A stretch of DNA of 64,000 bases from Pseudomonas sp. NKUCC02_KPG (lineage in GTDB: Bacteria > Pseudomonadota > Gammaproteobacteria > Pseudomonadales > Pseudomonadaceae). The notes below the pieces were generated by a model. That model did no database searches, was not told the origin of the DNA, and saw nothing but the letters and a program-made list of their open reading frames with translations. This document shows, in pieces, positions 9,100 to 18,483 of the stretch; position 1 is the first letter of the stretch; the number at the start of each line of letters is the position of its first letter. The position numbers were made by a program, and so were the translations under genes. The DNA lies in NCBI RefSeq assembly GCF_019345465.1, contig NZ_JAHKRC010000012.1, positions 62,001-126,000 on the forward strand, read 5' to 3'.

Positions 9100-9336
9100 T
9101 TATGGCCGGGAAAAAAGGCTGGGTTCGGCCTGAATCAAGGCAAAGCGCGGGACGTGTTCGCCCTCAACGATGACTGACTCCAGGAACATGCTCAGCGGGC
9201 GCACCCAAAAGCCGTAATCGCCATACAGGGCTTGGTAGAACACTACATCTTCTTCGGTTTCAGAATGGCGAGCCACACTGAAAACACGATACTGAGGACC
9301 TTTGTAGTGTTGATAGAGCCCAGGTTGTAGCGACAT
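9100..9336 (-). CDS. DUF1653 family small protein
   Basis: A 78-residue soluble protein with the DUF1653 pattern: PGLYQHYKGPQYRVFSVARH, then a central VVFYQALYG and WVRPLSMFLE. The function is unknown. The start at 9336 (MSLQPG) is preferred; six extra upstream residues are possible. It lies upstream of topA on the same strand. The family call is confident. Confidence 0.85.
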   Translation of the reverse strand: MSLQPGLYQHYKGPQYRVFSVARHSETEEDVVFYQALYGDYGFWVRPLSMFLESVIVEGEHVPRFALIQAEPSLFSRP

Positions 9337-9379
9337 GTTGCGGCCCCTCTGCAAATAAAAAAATTAAACACGCTTAAAA

Positions 9380-9407
9380 ACAAAAACCGGGGCACAAGGC
9401 CCCGGCT
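9380..9407 (-). terminator. Intrinsic terminator of the fadBA operon
   Basis: A GC-rich stem (CCGGGGC at 9387-9393, GCCCCGG at 9399-9405) with a short loop. On the minus strand it is followed by a T-rich run. It lies just beyond the fadA stop at 9424. Confidence 0.82.
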
Positions 9408-9423
9408 TCCATCAACGCAACGC

Positions 9424-10599
9424 TTAGACGCGTTCGAAGACGGTGGCAATGCCCTGGCCAAGACCAATGCACATGGTGGACAACCCGAAAGTGCCGCCAT
9501 TTTGCTTCATTACATTGAGCAAAGTGCCGGAGATACGAGCACCCGAGCACCCAAACGGGTGACCCAGAGCGATGGCACCGCCGTGCAGGTTAACCTTCTC
9601 ATTCATCTTGTCGAGCACTTTCAAATCTTTCAGCACTGGCAGGGCCTGTGCAGCGAAAGCTTCGTTGAGCTCAATGAAGTCGATATCGGCCATATTCAAG
9701 CCTGCACGCTTCAATGCTTTTTGTGTAGCCGGTACTGGACCATAGCCCATGATCGCAGGATCCACACCCGCAACTGCCATCGAGCGGATCACTGCCAGCG
9801 GCTCAAGCCCCAGGTCTTTTGCACGCTGGGCAGACATCACGATCATGCATGAAGCACCATCGGTGATTTGCGACGAAGTGCCCGCAGTCACGGTACCGCC
9901 TTTAGGGTTGAACGCAGGTTTCAACGCCGCCAGGCTTTCCAGGGTGGTATCTGGACGAATAGTTTCATCGTAGTCGAAAACTTTCAGGAAACCGTTTTCG
10001 TCGTAACCCTGCATCGGGATGATTTCGTCCTTGAACTTGCCTTCTACCGTCGCCTTGTGAGCGAGCTGGTGAGAACGCACAGCAAATGCATCCTGCTGTT
10101 CGCGGGTGATGCCGTGCATCTTGCCCAGCATTTCAGCGGTCAAACCCATCATGCCCGAGGCTTTTGCCGCGTACAGCGACATGTGCGGGTTAGGGTCGAC
10201 ACCGTGCATCATGCTCACGTGACCCATATGCTCGACGCCGCCCACCACGAAAACGTCACCGTTGCCGGTCATGATCGCTTGCGCAGCCGTGTGCAGGGCG
10301 CTCATGGACGAGCCGCACAGGCGGCTCACGGTCTGTGCAGCCGAGGTGTGCGGGATCTGGGTCATCAGCGACGCCATGCGCGCAATGTTCCAGCCTTGCT
10401 CCAGGGTCTGGTTCACACAGCCCCAGATCACGTCTTCGACTTCACCCGGGTCAACTTTGCTGTTGCGCTCCAGCACTTTACTGATCAGGTGTGCAGACAT
10501 GTCTTCAGCACGGGTGTTGCGGTGCATGCCACCCTTGGAGCGGCCCATCGGGGTGCGACCGAAGTCTACAATCACCACGTCTCTAGGATTCAAGCTCAT
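9424..10599 (-). CDS. fadA: Acetyl-CoA C-acyltransferase FadA (3-ketoacyl-CoA thiolase)
   Basis: Beta subunit of the aerobic fatty-acid oxidation complex; it cleaves 3-ketoacyl-CoA to acetyl-CoA and a shortened acyl-CoA. The length of 391 residues is standard. The acyl-accepting cysteine is Cys95 (RLCGSSMSA). The C-terminal catalytic set appears as NEAFAAQ, GGAIALGHPFGCSG and the Cys in STMCIGLGQG. It follows fadB after 27 bp on the same strand, forming fadBA, with a terminator immediately downstream. Confidence 0.97.
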   Translation of the reverse strand: MSLNPRDVVIVDFGRTPMGRSKGGMHRNTRAEDMSAHLISKVLERNSKVDPGEVEDVIWGCVNQTLEQGWNIARMASLMTQIPHTSAAQTVSRLCGSSMSALHTAAQAIMTGNGDVFVVGGVEHMGHVSMMHGVDPNPHMSLYAAKASGMMGLTAEMLGKMHGITREQQDAFAVRSHQLAHKATVEGKFKDEIIPMQGYDENGFLKVFDYDETIRPDTTLESLAALKPAFNPKGGTVTAGTSSQITDGASCMIVMSAQRAKDLGLEPLAVIRSMAVAGVDPAIMGYGPVPATQKALKRAGLNMADIDFIELNEAFAAQALPVLKDLKVLDKMNEKVNLHGGAIALGHPFGCSGARISGTLLNVMKQNGGTFGLSTMCIGLGQGIATVFERV

Positions 10600-10626
10600 A
10601 ATTTCACTCTCACTCTAATGGGGCGC

Positions 10627-12774
10627 TTAACCGAAGAAGCTCTGGCCGTTCTTGGCCATCTCACGCAGCTTCGCAGTCGGGTGGTACAGCGCGCCCAGTT
10701 CAGCGTACTGATCGGCCAGGGCCACGAACTCTGCAACACCGATCGAATCGATGTAGCGCAGCGCGCCGCCACGGAACAGCGGGAAGCCAATGCCATAGAC
10801 CAGGCCCATGTCAGCCTCGGCTGCGGTTTCAACGATGCCGTCTTCCAGGCAACGCACGGTTTCAAGACACAGCGGGATCATCATCCAGTTGATGATGTCT
10901 TCGTCGGTCACGTCGCGCTGCTCGTAGACGATAGGCTTGAGGACCTCAAGCACGCTCGAATCAACGATTTTCTTCTGCTTGCCGCGCTTGTCTTCTTCGT
11001 AGGCGTAGAAGCCCTTGCCGTTCTTCTGACCCAGGCGCTTGGCCTCGTACAGAGCGTCAATCGCTGAACGACGGTCGTCTTTCATACGGTCCGGGAAGCC
11101 TTCGGCCATAACGTCGCGACCATGGTGACCGGTGTCGATGCCGACCACGTCCATCAGGTACGCCGGGCCCATTGGCCAACCGAATTTTTCCATCACTTTG
11201 TCGATACGCACAAAGTCGACACCGGCGCTGACCAGCCTGGCGAAACCGCCGAAGTACGGGAACAGGACGCGGTTGACCAGGAAGCCCGGGCAGTCGTTGA
11301 CCACGATCGGGTTCTTGCCCATTTTCTTGGCATAGGCAACGGTGGTTGCTACTGCCAGGTCGCTGGACTTCTCGCCACGAATCACTTCAACCAGCGGCAT
11401 CATGTGCACCGGGTTGAAGAAGTGCATGCCGACGAAGTTTTCCGGACGCTTGAGGGCCTTGGCCAGCAGGCTGATGGAAATGGTCGAGGTGTTGGAAGCC
11501 AGAATGGCGTCTTCGCGAACGTGATTTTCCACTTCCGCCAGTACAGCCTGCTTGACCTTCGGGTTCTCGACTACCGCTTCGACCACAAGGTCGACGTTAC
11601 CGAAATCGCCGTATGACAAAGTAGGACGAATGCCGTTCAGCACTTCAGCCATTTTCGCCGGTGTCATGCGACCCTTATCAACGCGGCCTACCAGCAGCTT
11701 GGCAGCCTCGGCCAGACCCTGCTCGATGCCGTGCTCGTTGATGTCTTTCATCAGGATCGGCGTACCTTTGGAGGCCGACTGATAGGCAATACCGCCACCC
11801 ATGATGCCTGCGCCCAGAACGGCCGCCTGCTTCACGTCTTTGGCAATCTTGTCGTAGATCTTGGCTTTTTTCTTCAGTTCCTGATCGTTCAGGAACAGGC
11901 CGATCAGGCATTGCGAAGCTGAGGTTTTTGCAAGCTTGGCGAAACCTGCTGCTTCCACTTCCAGCGCCTTGTCACGACCGAAGTTCGCGGCTTTCTGGAT
12001 GGTCTTGATCGCTTCAACCGGGGCCGGGTAGTTCGGGCCAGCCTGGCCGGCCACAAAACCTTTAGCGGTTTCGAAAGCCATCATTTGTTCGATTGCGTTC
12101 AGCTTGAGTTTTTCAAGCTTGGGTTGACGCTTGGCCTTGTAGTCCAGTTCGCCACTGATGGCGCGCTTGATCAGGTCCAGCGCTGCAGCGCCCAGCTTTT
12201 CAGCCGTTACCACAGCATCTACGGCGCTCACTTTCAGAGCATCTTCGGCGCGGTTTTCCTTGCCGGAGGCAATCCACTCAACCGCGTTATCAACGCCAAT
12301 CAGGCGTGGCAGGCGCACGGTACCGCCAAAGCCCGGATAGATACCCAGCTTGACTTCCGGCAGGCCGATTTTGGCGCTGTCCGCCATGACCCGGAAGTCA
12401 GCAGCCAGACACATTTCCAGACCGCCACCCAACGCGATGCCATTGATGGCCGCGACGGTGGGTACGTTGAGGTCTTCAAAATCGCTGAAGATCCTGTTGG
12501 CTTCGAGGTTGCCAGCGATCAGCTCGGCATCCGGCAACTTGAAGTTTTCGACGAACTCGGTGATGTCGGCGCCAACGATAAAGACGTCTTTACCACTGGA
12601 AACGATGACACCCTTGACCGAAGCATCTGCCTTGATCGCATCTACAGCCTGACGCAACTCGTTCAGGGTTAGACGGTTGAATTTGTTGACGGACTCACCC
12701 TTGAGGTCGAACTTCAGTTCGACGATGCCACTTTCAAGAGCCGTAACCGTGATGGCTTTACCTTCGTAAATCAT
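10627..12774 (-). CDS. fadB: Multifunctional fatty-acid oxidation complex subunit alpha FadB
   Basis: Carries enoyl-CoA hydratase/isomerase and 3-hydroxyacyl-CoA dehydrogenase activities. At 715 residues it has full family length. The N-terminal crotonase domain includes the oxyanion region NGIALGGGLEM and GLPEVKLGIYPGFGGT. The NAD-binding motif is VLGAGIMGGGIA near residue 320, followed by the dehydrogenase signature GMHFFNPVHMMPLVEV. The ATG at 12774 has GGAG eight bases upstream; a TTG one codon earlier is not needed. First gene of fadBA; PsrA control is known in Pseudomonas. Confidence 0.97.
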   Translation of the reverse strand: MIYEGKAITVTALESGIVELKFDLKGESVNKFNRLTLNELRQAVDAIKADASVKGVIVSSGKDVFIVGADITEFVENFKLPDAELIAGNLEANRIFSDFEDLNVPTVAAINGIALGGGLEMCLAADFRVMADSAKIGLPEVKLGIYPGFGGTVRLPRLIGVDNAVEWIASGKENRAEDALKVSAVDAVVTAEKLGAAALDLIKRAISGELDYKAKRQPKLEKLKLNAIEQMMAFETAKGFVAGQAGPNYPAPVEAIKTIQKAANFGRDKALEVEAAGFAKLAKTSASQCLIGLFLNDQELKKKAKIYDKIAKDVKQAAVLGAGIMGGGIAYQSASKGTPILMKDINEHGIEQGLAEAAKLLVGRVDKGRMTPAKMAEVLNGIRPTLSYGDFGNVDLVVEAVVENPKVKQAVLAEVENHVREDAILASNTSTISISLLAKALKRPENFVGMHFFNPVHMMPLVEVIRGEKSSDLAVATTVAYAKKMGKNPIVVNDCPGFLVNRVLFPYFGGFARLVSAGVDFVRIDKVMEKFGWPMGPAYLMDVVGIDTGHHGRDVMAEGFPDRMKDDRRSAIDALYEAKRLGQKNGKGFYAYEEDKRGKQKKIVDSSVLEVLKPIVYEQRDVTDEDIINWMMIPLCLETVRCLEDGIVETAAEADMGLVYGIGFPLFRGGALRYIDSIGVAEFVALADQYAELGALYHPTAKLREMAKNGQSFFG

Positions 12775-13182
12775 CAACTGATCTCCAGGATATGGAAGCT
12801 GAACAGTACACGTCAGAAGCTAGCGTCTGGCTGTCACTGACCTTTGTGTCAATGCTGTTGCCAATCCGCCAGGCACACCCGCCAACGCGATAATCGGGAT
12901 TGAAAATGAGAGCTGTCTTACATGACAAACGCTCAATTCATACGCCCGTTTGATTTGGGTGTCGACACCTTCAGGGAAAAGCGATCGATTGTCAATTGTC
13001 CGAAACAACGATGACAAAACGACCCGGCAGTCAGTTTAGACACCTGCGGTACGAGTGCTCGAAACCATTGAAGCGCCCTGCAGGTGAAAATTGTGGGAGC
13101 GGACTTGCTCGCGATTCAGACGACGCGGTTTGTCCGCCACACCACGCCGATTCCATCGCGAGCAAGCCCGCTCCCACAAAGG
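12775..13182. other. Intergenic region upstream of fadB, with widely spaced PsrA-like half-sites
   Basis: This gap of about 400 bp contains the fadB leader and a REP doublet (13091-13180, listed separately). CAAAC (12926-12930) and GTTTG (12948-12952) form an inverted pair with a 17-bp spacer, wider than the PsrA consensus, so an operator call is weak. Short open frames here show no coding character. Confidence 0.4.
13091..13180. repeat. REP doublet (family A) upstream of fadB
   Basis: TTGTGGGAGCGGACTTGCTC starts at 13091 and is mirrored by GAGCAAGCCCGCTCCCACAA ending at 13179, separated by about 45 bp. Same family as the elements at 6167-6257 and 60928-61001. Confidence 0.85.
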
Positions 13183-13620
13183 TCATGCCAGCGCCTTGAG
13201 CACCTCATCAATCGCCTTGAGCACCTGAGCCTCACCCTTCTCGCCCCACACCAGCACAATCATCTGTGCATCGGCCTCAACTTTGTAAACATTGGCCGGC
13301 AGCTTTTTGAACTGCGCCAGCAGGCGCTCATCTTCACATTCTTCCTGCCAGCGATTGAGCCATTTTCCAGGTGCCGATTGCCAATAGCACCAAACATCAG
13401 GCTTAGTACTGCGGCGCGGGCGATGGTACTGCGCGCAGGAACCGGGCGGCTGGGGCTCAAGCCAGTACGGCCATTCCTGAGGCGCCAGCTGCATGGACAA
13501 ACCAATGCGCCGTGCCTCCATGCGCAAATCCATACGCCCACTCTGCCCCCGGGAAGGCCGCAACCAGGCCAGGGGACTCAGAACCAGCGCCAGGATTGAC
13601 ACCACTATCCATACCGTCAT
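13183..13620 (-). CDS. Conserved membrane-anchored hypothetical protein
   Basis: A 145-residue protein starting MTVWIVVSILALVLSPLAW, which is a single N-terminal transmembrane segment (or uncleaved signal) at residues 3-20. A Trp- and Pro-rich soluble region follows (PQEWPYWLEPQPPG, then VWCYWQSAPGKWLNRW). The start at 13620 is preferred because the 16 extra upstream residues are unlike a leader. The final residues overlap the edge of the REP doublet. Function unknown. Confidence 0.72.
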   Translation of the reverse strand: MTVWIVVSILALVLSPLAWLRPSRGQSGRMDLRMEARRIGLSMQLAPQEWPYWLEPQPPGSCAQYHRPRRSTKPDVWCYWQSAPGKWLNRWQEECEDERLLAQFKKLPANVYKVEADAQMIVLVWGEKGEAQVLKAIDEVLKALA

Positions 13621-13723
13621 ATCTGTACTCTCATTACGTGATAAACGAGTGACCCAGACTTGAACCAAGGCTCTGGAAAAGGGCCATACTCATAACTAAT
13701 CGCCATCTACAGGAGCACCCCAC

Positions 13724-14164
13724 ATGCCCTACGAACATATTTTGGTCGCTGTCGACCTGACCGACGAATGTGACCCCGTGATCAATCGCGCCAGCGAAAG
13801 CGCCAAGGCTAACGGTGCCAAACTGTCACTGATACATATCGTCGAGCCGATGGCGATGGCGTTTGGCGGCGACGTGCCCATGGATCTCTCGCAACTGCAG
13901 CAGCAACAGTTCGATCAGGCCAAGGAGCGCCTTGAGCGGCTGATCGCCAAGTACCCGCAACTGCACAAGGATTACTGCCACCTGAACTACGGTCAGCCGC
14001 GCCAGGAAATCCATGCCTTGGCCAAAGCACAAAAATGCGACCTGATCGTGGTCGGCAGCCACGGCCGTCACGGCCTCGCCCTGTTGCTGGGCTCCACCGC
14101 CAACGACGTACTGCATGGCGCTCCGTGCGACGTACTGGCAGTCAGCCTGAAAAAACCTGACTAA
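13724..14164 (+). CDS. Universal stress protein (UspA family)
   Basis: A 146-residue single-domain Usp. It begins with the typical beta strand HILVAVDLTDE and ends with the nucleotide-binding pattern G-x2-G-x9-G-S/T, seen as GSHGRHGLALLLGSTAN, so it probably belongs to the ATP-binding subgroup. There is a good AGGAG upstream of ATG 13724 and a strong terminator 20 bp past the stop. The specific stress role is not readable. Confidence 0.92.
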   Translation: MPYEHILVAVDLTDECDPVINRASESAKANGAKLSLIHIVEPMAMAFGGDVPMDLSQLQQQQFDQAKERLERLIAKYPQLHKDYCHLNYGQPRQEIHALAKAQKCDLIVVGSHGRHGLALLLGSTANDVLHGAPCDVLAVSLKKPD

Positions 14165-14184
14165 GTTTATCTGCATGTAACAAC

Positions 14185-14222
14185 AAAAAAGCCCGGCACC
14201 TTGTTAAAGGGCCGGGCTTTTT
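14185..14222. terminator. Bidirectional terminator between usp and uup
   Basis: The stem GCCCGGC (14191-14197) / GCCGGGC (14211-14217) is flanked by A6 on the left and T5 on the right, so it can stop both convergent genes. Confidence 0.9.
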
Positions 14223-14241
14223 CAGTTCAGCACGCAGTCAA

Positions 14242-16158
14242 TCAGGCATCCAGCTCAGCCCAGCGCTCAACCAGTTGCTCAAGCTCGGCTTGCAACGTTT
14301 CAAGCTTGGCAATGACTTCTGCAGTTTTGGCAGCAGGCAACTGATAGAAACCCGCATCAGCCATCTCTGCTTCAACCGCAGCAATTGCCTGTTCTTTCGC
14401 GTCGATATCCGCCGGCAACGATTCCAGCTCACGCTGCAACTTGTAGCTCAGCTTCTTTTTCGCAGCAGGAGCAGGTTGTGCGGCCACAGGAGCCGGCGCA
14501 GCCTCGACCACGGCCGAGTTCAGGTCGGCCTTGCCGGACTTGCTCTCGGTCACGCCCAGCAGACGCGGCGAACCGCCCTGGCGCAGCCAGTCCTGATAAC
14601 CGCCGACGTACTCGCGAACCTTGCCTTCGCCCTGGAAAACCAGGGTACTGGTGACCACGTTGTCGAGGAATGCCCGGTCGTGACTGACCATCAGCACGGT
14701 GCCCTTGAAGGTCAGCAAGACCTCTTCGAGCAGCTCCAGGGTTTCAACGTCCAGGTCGTTGGTAGGCTCATCGAGCACCAGCAGGTTGGCTGGCTTGCTG
14801 AACAGCTTGGCCAGCAACAGACGCGCACGCTCACCACCCGACAGCGCCTTGACCGGCGTGCGGGCACGCTGAGGGCTGAACAGGAAGTCACCCAGGTAGC
14901 TGAGTACATGGCGGCTCTGACCGTCGATATCGATAAAGTCGCGGCCTTCAGCCACGTTATCGATCACGGTTTTTTCCAGATCCAGCTGATGACGCAACTG
15001 ATCGAAGTAAGCCACGTCGATGCGTGTACCTTCCTCAACCGTGCCTTCGGTCGGCACCAGGCCGCCCAGCATCAGCTTCAGCAGCGTGGTTTTACCTGTA
15101 CCGTTGGCACCCAGCAGACCGATACGGTCGCCACGCTGGAGCACCATCGAGAAGTCCTTGAGCAGGAACGGGCCTCCCGGGTGAGCAAAGCTGACGTTTT
15201 CCAGCACCATCACTTGCTTGCCGGACTTGTCTGCCGTATCCAGCTGGATGTTGGCCTTGCCGGTACGCTCGCGACGCTCGCTGCGCTCTACGCGCAACTC
15301 CTTCAGGGCGCGTACACGGCCTTCGTTACGGGTGCGACGGGCCTTGATACCTTGACGGATCCACACTTCTTCCTGGGCCAGACGCTTGTCGAACAGCGCG
15401 TTGGCTGTCTCTTCAGCAGCCAGGGTGGCTTCCTTGTGGACCAGGAAGCTGGCGTAGTCGCCGTTCCAGTCGATCAGGCCGCCACGGTCCAGTTCCAGAA
15501 TCCGGGTGGCCAGATTTTGCAGGAATGAACGGTCGTGGGTAATAAACAGAACCGCGCCCTGGAAGTCCTTCAAGGCCTCTTCCAGCCACGCGATTGCGCC
15601 GATATCCAGGTGGTTGGTCGGTTCGTCGAGCAGCAGCAAGTCCGGTTCGGAAACCAGTGCTTGCGCCAGCAGGACGCGGCGACGCCAGCCACCGGACAAT
15701 TCGGCGAGGGTTTTGTCGGCAGGCAACTGCAGACGGCTCAGGGTGCTGTCTACCAATTGCTGCAAGCGCCAGCCATCACGGGCTTCGAGGTCTTGCTGAA
15801 CATGCATCAGCTTGTCCAGGTCAGCATCGGTCACGATGTTCTGGCTCAGGTGATGGTACTGGGCCAGCAACTCGCCAACACCGTCCAGGCCTTCGGCCAC
15901 AACGTCGAACACGGTCCGCTCGTCGGCTACCGGCAACTCTTGCGGCAATTCGCCAATCTTGAGGCCGGGCGCGCGCCAAACAGAGCCGTCATCGGGTTTT
16001 TGATCACCTTTGACCAGCTTCATCATGCTGGACTTGCCGGTACCGTTGCGGCCGATGATGCACACCCGCTCTCCACGGGCGATCTGCCAGGACACCTTGT
16101 CCAACAACGGCATAGAGCCGAAAGCAAGGGACACATCGCTGAATTTGAGCAGGGTCAT
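14242..16158 (-). CDS. uup: ABC-F family ATP-binding protein Uup
   Basis: A soluble ABC-F protein with two ATPase domains and no membrane part; the Uup/EttA group acts on ribosomes and in E. coli influences transposon excision. It has 638 residues from MTLLKFSDVSLAFG, with GGAG six bases before the ATG. Walker A motifs are GRNGTGKSSM and GANGTGKTTL; signature motifs are LSGGWRRR and LSGGERAR; Walker B segments are LLLLDEPTNHLDI and LLVLDEPTNDLDV. The linker is basic (RRTRNEGRVRALKELRVERS). The C-terminal tail (Ala/Pro-rich, then coiled-coil KLETLQAELEQLVERW) is the DNA- or RNA-binding extension seen in Uup. Confidence 0.93.
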   Translation of the reverse strand: MTLLKFSDVSLAFGSMPLLDKVSWQIARGERVCIIGRNGTGKSSMMKLVKGDQKPDDGSVWRAPGLKIGELPQELPVADERTVFDVVAEGLDGVGELLAQYHHLSQNIVTDADLDKLMHVQQDLEARDGWRLQQLVDSTLSRLQLPADKTLAELSGGWRRRVLLAQALVSEPDLLLLDEPTNHLDIGAIAWLEEALKDFQGAVLFITHDRSFLQNLATRILELDRGGLIDWNGDYASFLVHKEATLAAEETANALFDKRLAQEEVWIRQGIKARRTRNEGRVRALKELRVERSERRERTGKANIQLDTADKSGKQVMVLENVSFAHPGGPFLLKDFSMVLQRGDRIGLLGANGTGKTTLLKLMLGGLVPTEGTVEEGTRIDVAYFDQLRHQLDLEKTVIDNVAEGRDFIDIDGQSRHVLSYLGDFLFSPQRARTPVKALSGGERARLLLAKLFSKPANLLVLDEPTNDLDVETLELLEEVLLTFKGTVLMVSHDRAFLDNVVTSTLVFQGEGKVREYVGGYQDWLRQGGSPRLLGVTESKSGKADLNSAVVEAAPAPVAAQPAPAAKKKLSYKLQRELESLPADIDAKEQAIAAVEAEMADAGFYQLPAAKTAEVIAKLETLQAELEQLVERWAELDA

Positions 16159-16372
16159 GAGCTTCTCCAAAAACTGGGCGCGCATTCTACCTGATTTAAC
16201 CCCTTGGGCGGCCGGGTATTTCTTGTACGGCCCCCGCTCCCCTTCATTTAGTGCCAAGTTGCACCGGTTAACCGGCAAGGCTTTCACGTGCTGCTGGCAA
16301 AAGGCTAAGCTAGGAAATAATCAGTGCAGGCCAGACCTGCGCTCGTCGCGTTTTTATCAGTACGGAAGCCTC

Positions 16373-18301
16373 ATGCGCAGTCGTCTCTTCAATTTTTTAT
16401 CCTGCCTGCTTCTCACCAGCTGTGCCGTGCAAGCCGCCCATGGCGCAGACCTGACTCAACAACGCCAACTTTACGACCAGGCCAAGCGTGCCTTGGCCAA
16501 GGGTGACTCCGGCCCTTACTTTCAAAGTGCCGCGGCCCTGCGCAGCTACCCGCTGACGCCTTATCTTGCCTATGACGAACTGACCGCCCGCCTGAAGTCA
16601 GCCAACAACACGGAAATTGAGCAGTTTTTGGCCGAGCACGGCGACCTGCCTCAAGCCAACTGGATGAAACTGCGCTGGTTGCGCTGGCTCGCAGACCGTG
16701 GCGACTGGGCAACCTTCGCCAAGTACTACGACCCAAAACTCAACTTCACCGAACTGGACTGCCTCAACGGTCAATATGAGCTGCAGCACAACCGCAAGGC
16801 CGAAGGCTATGCCAACGCCGAAAAACTGTGGCTGGTCGGTAAAGCGCAGCCAGCCGCATGCGATGCACTGTTCAGCCAATGGGCCGCCGATGGCCAGTTG
16901 ACCGAGCAAAAACGCTGGCAGCGGGTCAAGCTTGCCGCCGAAGCGCGCAATTACGCCCTGGCCACCCAACTGGCCAACGGCCTCAATACGCTGGGGCCAC
17001 AAGCCAGGCTGATGATCGACGTGGCGCAAAAGCCCGACATGCTGAGCCAGCCTTCACGCTTTGCTCCGGCCAGTGAGGCCATGTCTGACGCCGTAGGCCT
17101 GGGCCTGCGCCGCCTGGCCCGCCAGGACCCGGAAAAAGCCGCGTCATTGCTCGACACCTACGCAACCAATATGCATTTCTCGCGCGACGAGAAAGTCGCC
17201 ATTGCACGGGAAATCGGTCTGACATTCGCCCGCCGCTACGACAGTCGCGGCCTGGACATCATGACCAAATATGACCCGGAACTGCGGGACAACACTGTTA
17301 CCGAATGGCGCCTGCGCCTGCTGCTGCGCCTGGGCCGCTGGGAAGACGCCTACCAGCTGACCCGCAAACTGCCCCAGGACCTGGCAACCACCAGTCGCTG
17401 GCGCTACTGGCAGGCCCGCAGCCTTGAGCTGGCCGAACCTAAAAACCCGCAGGCGCAAGTGCTGTTCAAAAAAGTCGCCAACGAGCGTGATTTCTACGGA
17501 TTCCTGGCCGCCGATCGGGCGCAGACGCCTTATCAGCTCAACAACAGACCGTTGATGCTCAGCCCGCAACTGGTCAAAAAAGTGCGCAACACGCCGGGTG
17601 TGCAACGGGCACTGGAGTTCCATGACCGCGGGCAGATCGTCGATGGCCGCCGCGAGTGGTACTACGTCAGCCGCCTGTTCAGCCGCGATGAAATGGTCGC
17701 CCAGGCCAGGCTTGCCTACGACCTGAAGTGGTATTTCCCGGCCATTCGAACCATCAGCCAGGCCCAGTACTGGGATGATCTGGATATTCGATTCCCGATG
17801 GCCCACCGCGACACCCTGGTGCGTGAAGCCAAGCTTCGCGGCCTGCATTCCAGCTGGGTGTTCGCCATTACCCGTCAGGAAAGTGCCTTTATGGATGACG
17901 CCCGCTCTGGCGTGGGCGCCAGCGGCCTGATGCAATTGATGCCAGCCACCGCCAAAGAGACAGCGAGAAAATTCAATATTCCACTGGCATCACCGCAGCA
18001 AGTGCTCAATCCGGACAAAAACATCCAGTTGGGTGCCGCTTACCTGAGCCAGGTGCATGGCCAGTTCAACGGCAACCGGGTGCTGGCTTCGGCGGCGTAT
18101 AACGCAGGGCCCGGCCGTGTTCGTCAGTGGCTCAAGGGCGCCAATCATCTGGGCTTCGACGTCTGGATCGAAAGCATCCCTTTCGACGAAACCCGCCAGT
18201 ATGTGCAGAACGTGCTGTCTTATTCGGTGATCTACGGGCAGAAGCTCAATGCACCACAGCCGGTAGTGGACTGGCATGAGCGGTATTTTGATGATCAGTA
18301 A
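16373..18301 (+). CDS. slt: Soluble lytic murein transglycosylase Slt
   Basis: Periplasmic enzyme that cleaves peptidoglycan strands, forming 1,6-anhydromuramic ends for recycling, the pathway that NagZ continues. It has 642 residues. An N-terminal signal (MRSRLFNFLSCLLLTSC) precedes a long helical superhelix domain (about residues 25-450), and a C-terminal lysozyme-like SLT domain follows with catalytic Glu in ITRQESAFMDD and the motif GLMQLMPATAKETA. The start at 16373 is chosen because upstream in-frame sequence overlaps uup on the other strand and has no signal-like character. LLTSC resembles a lipobox, so lipidation is an alternative to cleavage after AAHG. Confidence 0.94.
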   Translation: MRSRLFNFLSCLLLTSCAVQAAHGADLTQQRQLYDQAKRALAKGDSGPYFQSAAALRSYPLTPYLAYDELTARLKSANNTEIEQFLAEHGDLPQANWMKLRWLRWLADRGDWATFAKYYDPKLNFTELDCLNGQYELQHNRKAEGYANAEKLWLVGKAQPAACDALFSQWAADGQLTEQKRWQRVKLAAEARNYALATQLANGLNTLGPQARLMIDVAQKPDMLSQPSRFAPASEAMSDAVGLGLRRLARQDPEKAASLLDTYATNMHFSRDEKVAIAREIGLTFARRYDSRGLDIMTKYDPELRDNTVTEWRLRLLLRLGRWEDAYQLTRKLPQDLATTSRWRYWQARSLELAEPKNPQAQVLFKKVANERDFYGFLAADRAQTPYQLNNRPLMLSPQLVKKVRNTPGVQRALEFHDRGQIVDGRREWYYVSRLFSRDEMVAQARLAYDLKWYFPAIRTISQAQYWDDLDIRFPMAHRDTLVREAKLRGLHSSWVFAITRQESAFMDDARSGVGASGLMQLMPATAKETARKFNIPLASPQQVLNPDKNIQLGAAYLSQVHGQFNGNRVLASAAYNAGPGRVRQWLKGANHLGFDVWIESIPFDETRQYVQNVLSYSVIYGQKLNAPQPVVDWHERYFDDQ

Positions 18302-18311
18302 TGCTGATCCG

Positions 18312-18475
18312 TGTAGCCGCTGAGGAGCGAAGCGAGGCTGCGTTGGCGTGGTGCGGCACTCCGACGCAGCCGTCGTAAATCAGGTACCGCCGTGGCCCAG
18401 ATAGATTGGGGACTCAGGTTTCGCGACGGCTGCGCCGCCGATCGCAGCCTCGCTCCGCTCCTCAGCGACTACAAG
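18312..18475. repeat. Long inverted-repeat intergenic element (family B)
   Basis: A 31-base arm starting TGTAGCCGCTGAGGAGCGAA (18312-18342) pairs with its near-perfect complement ending CTCCTCAGCGACTACA (18443-18473). The loop of about 100 bp contains a further GACGCAGCCGTCG/CGACGGCTGCG pair. The right arm and adjacent sequence (18424-18475) recur almost unchanged at 43129-43178. It lies between the convergent slt and MOSC genes. Confidence 0.8.
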
Positions 18476-18483
18476 CTGCGGCG

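Noticed and set aside
9868..11067. A 399-codon plus-strand open frame opposite fadA and fadB
   Set aside because: Antisense to both conserved genes across their junction; His- and Arg-rich composition typical of reversed coding sequence.
12820..13017. A short minus-strand open frame upstream of fadB
   Set aside because: Only 65 codons, no ribosome-binding site, composition not coding-like; it lies in the fadB leader region.
14275..15528. A 417-codon plus-strand open frame opposite uup
   Set aside because: Antisense shadow of uup; no homology pattern and no start signals.
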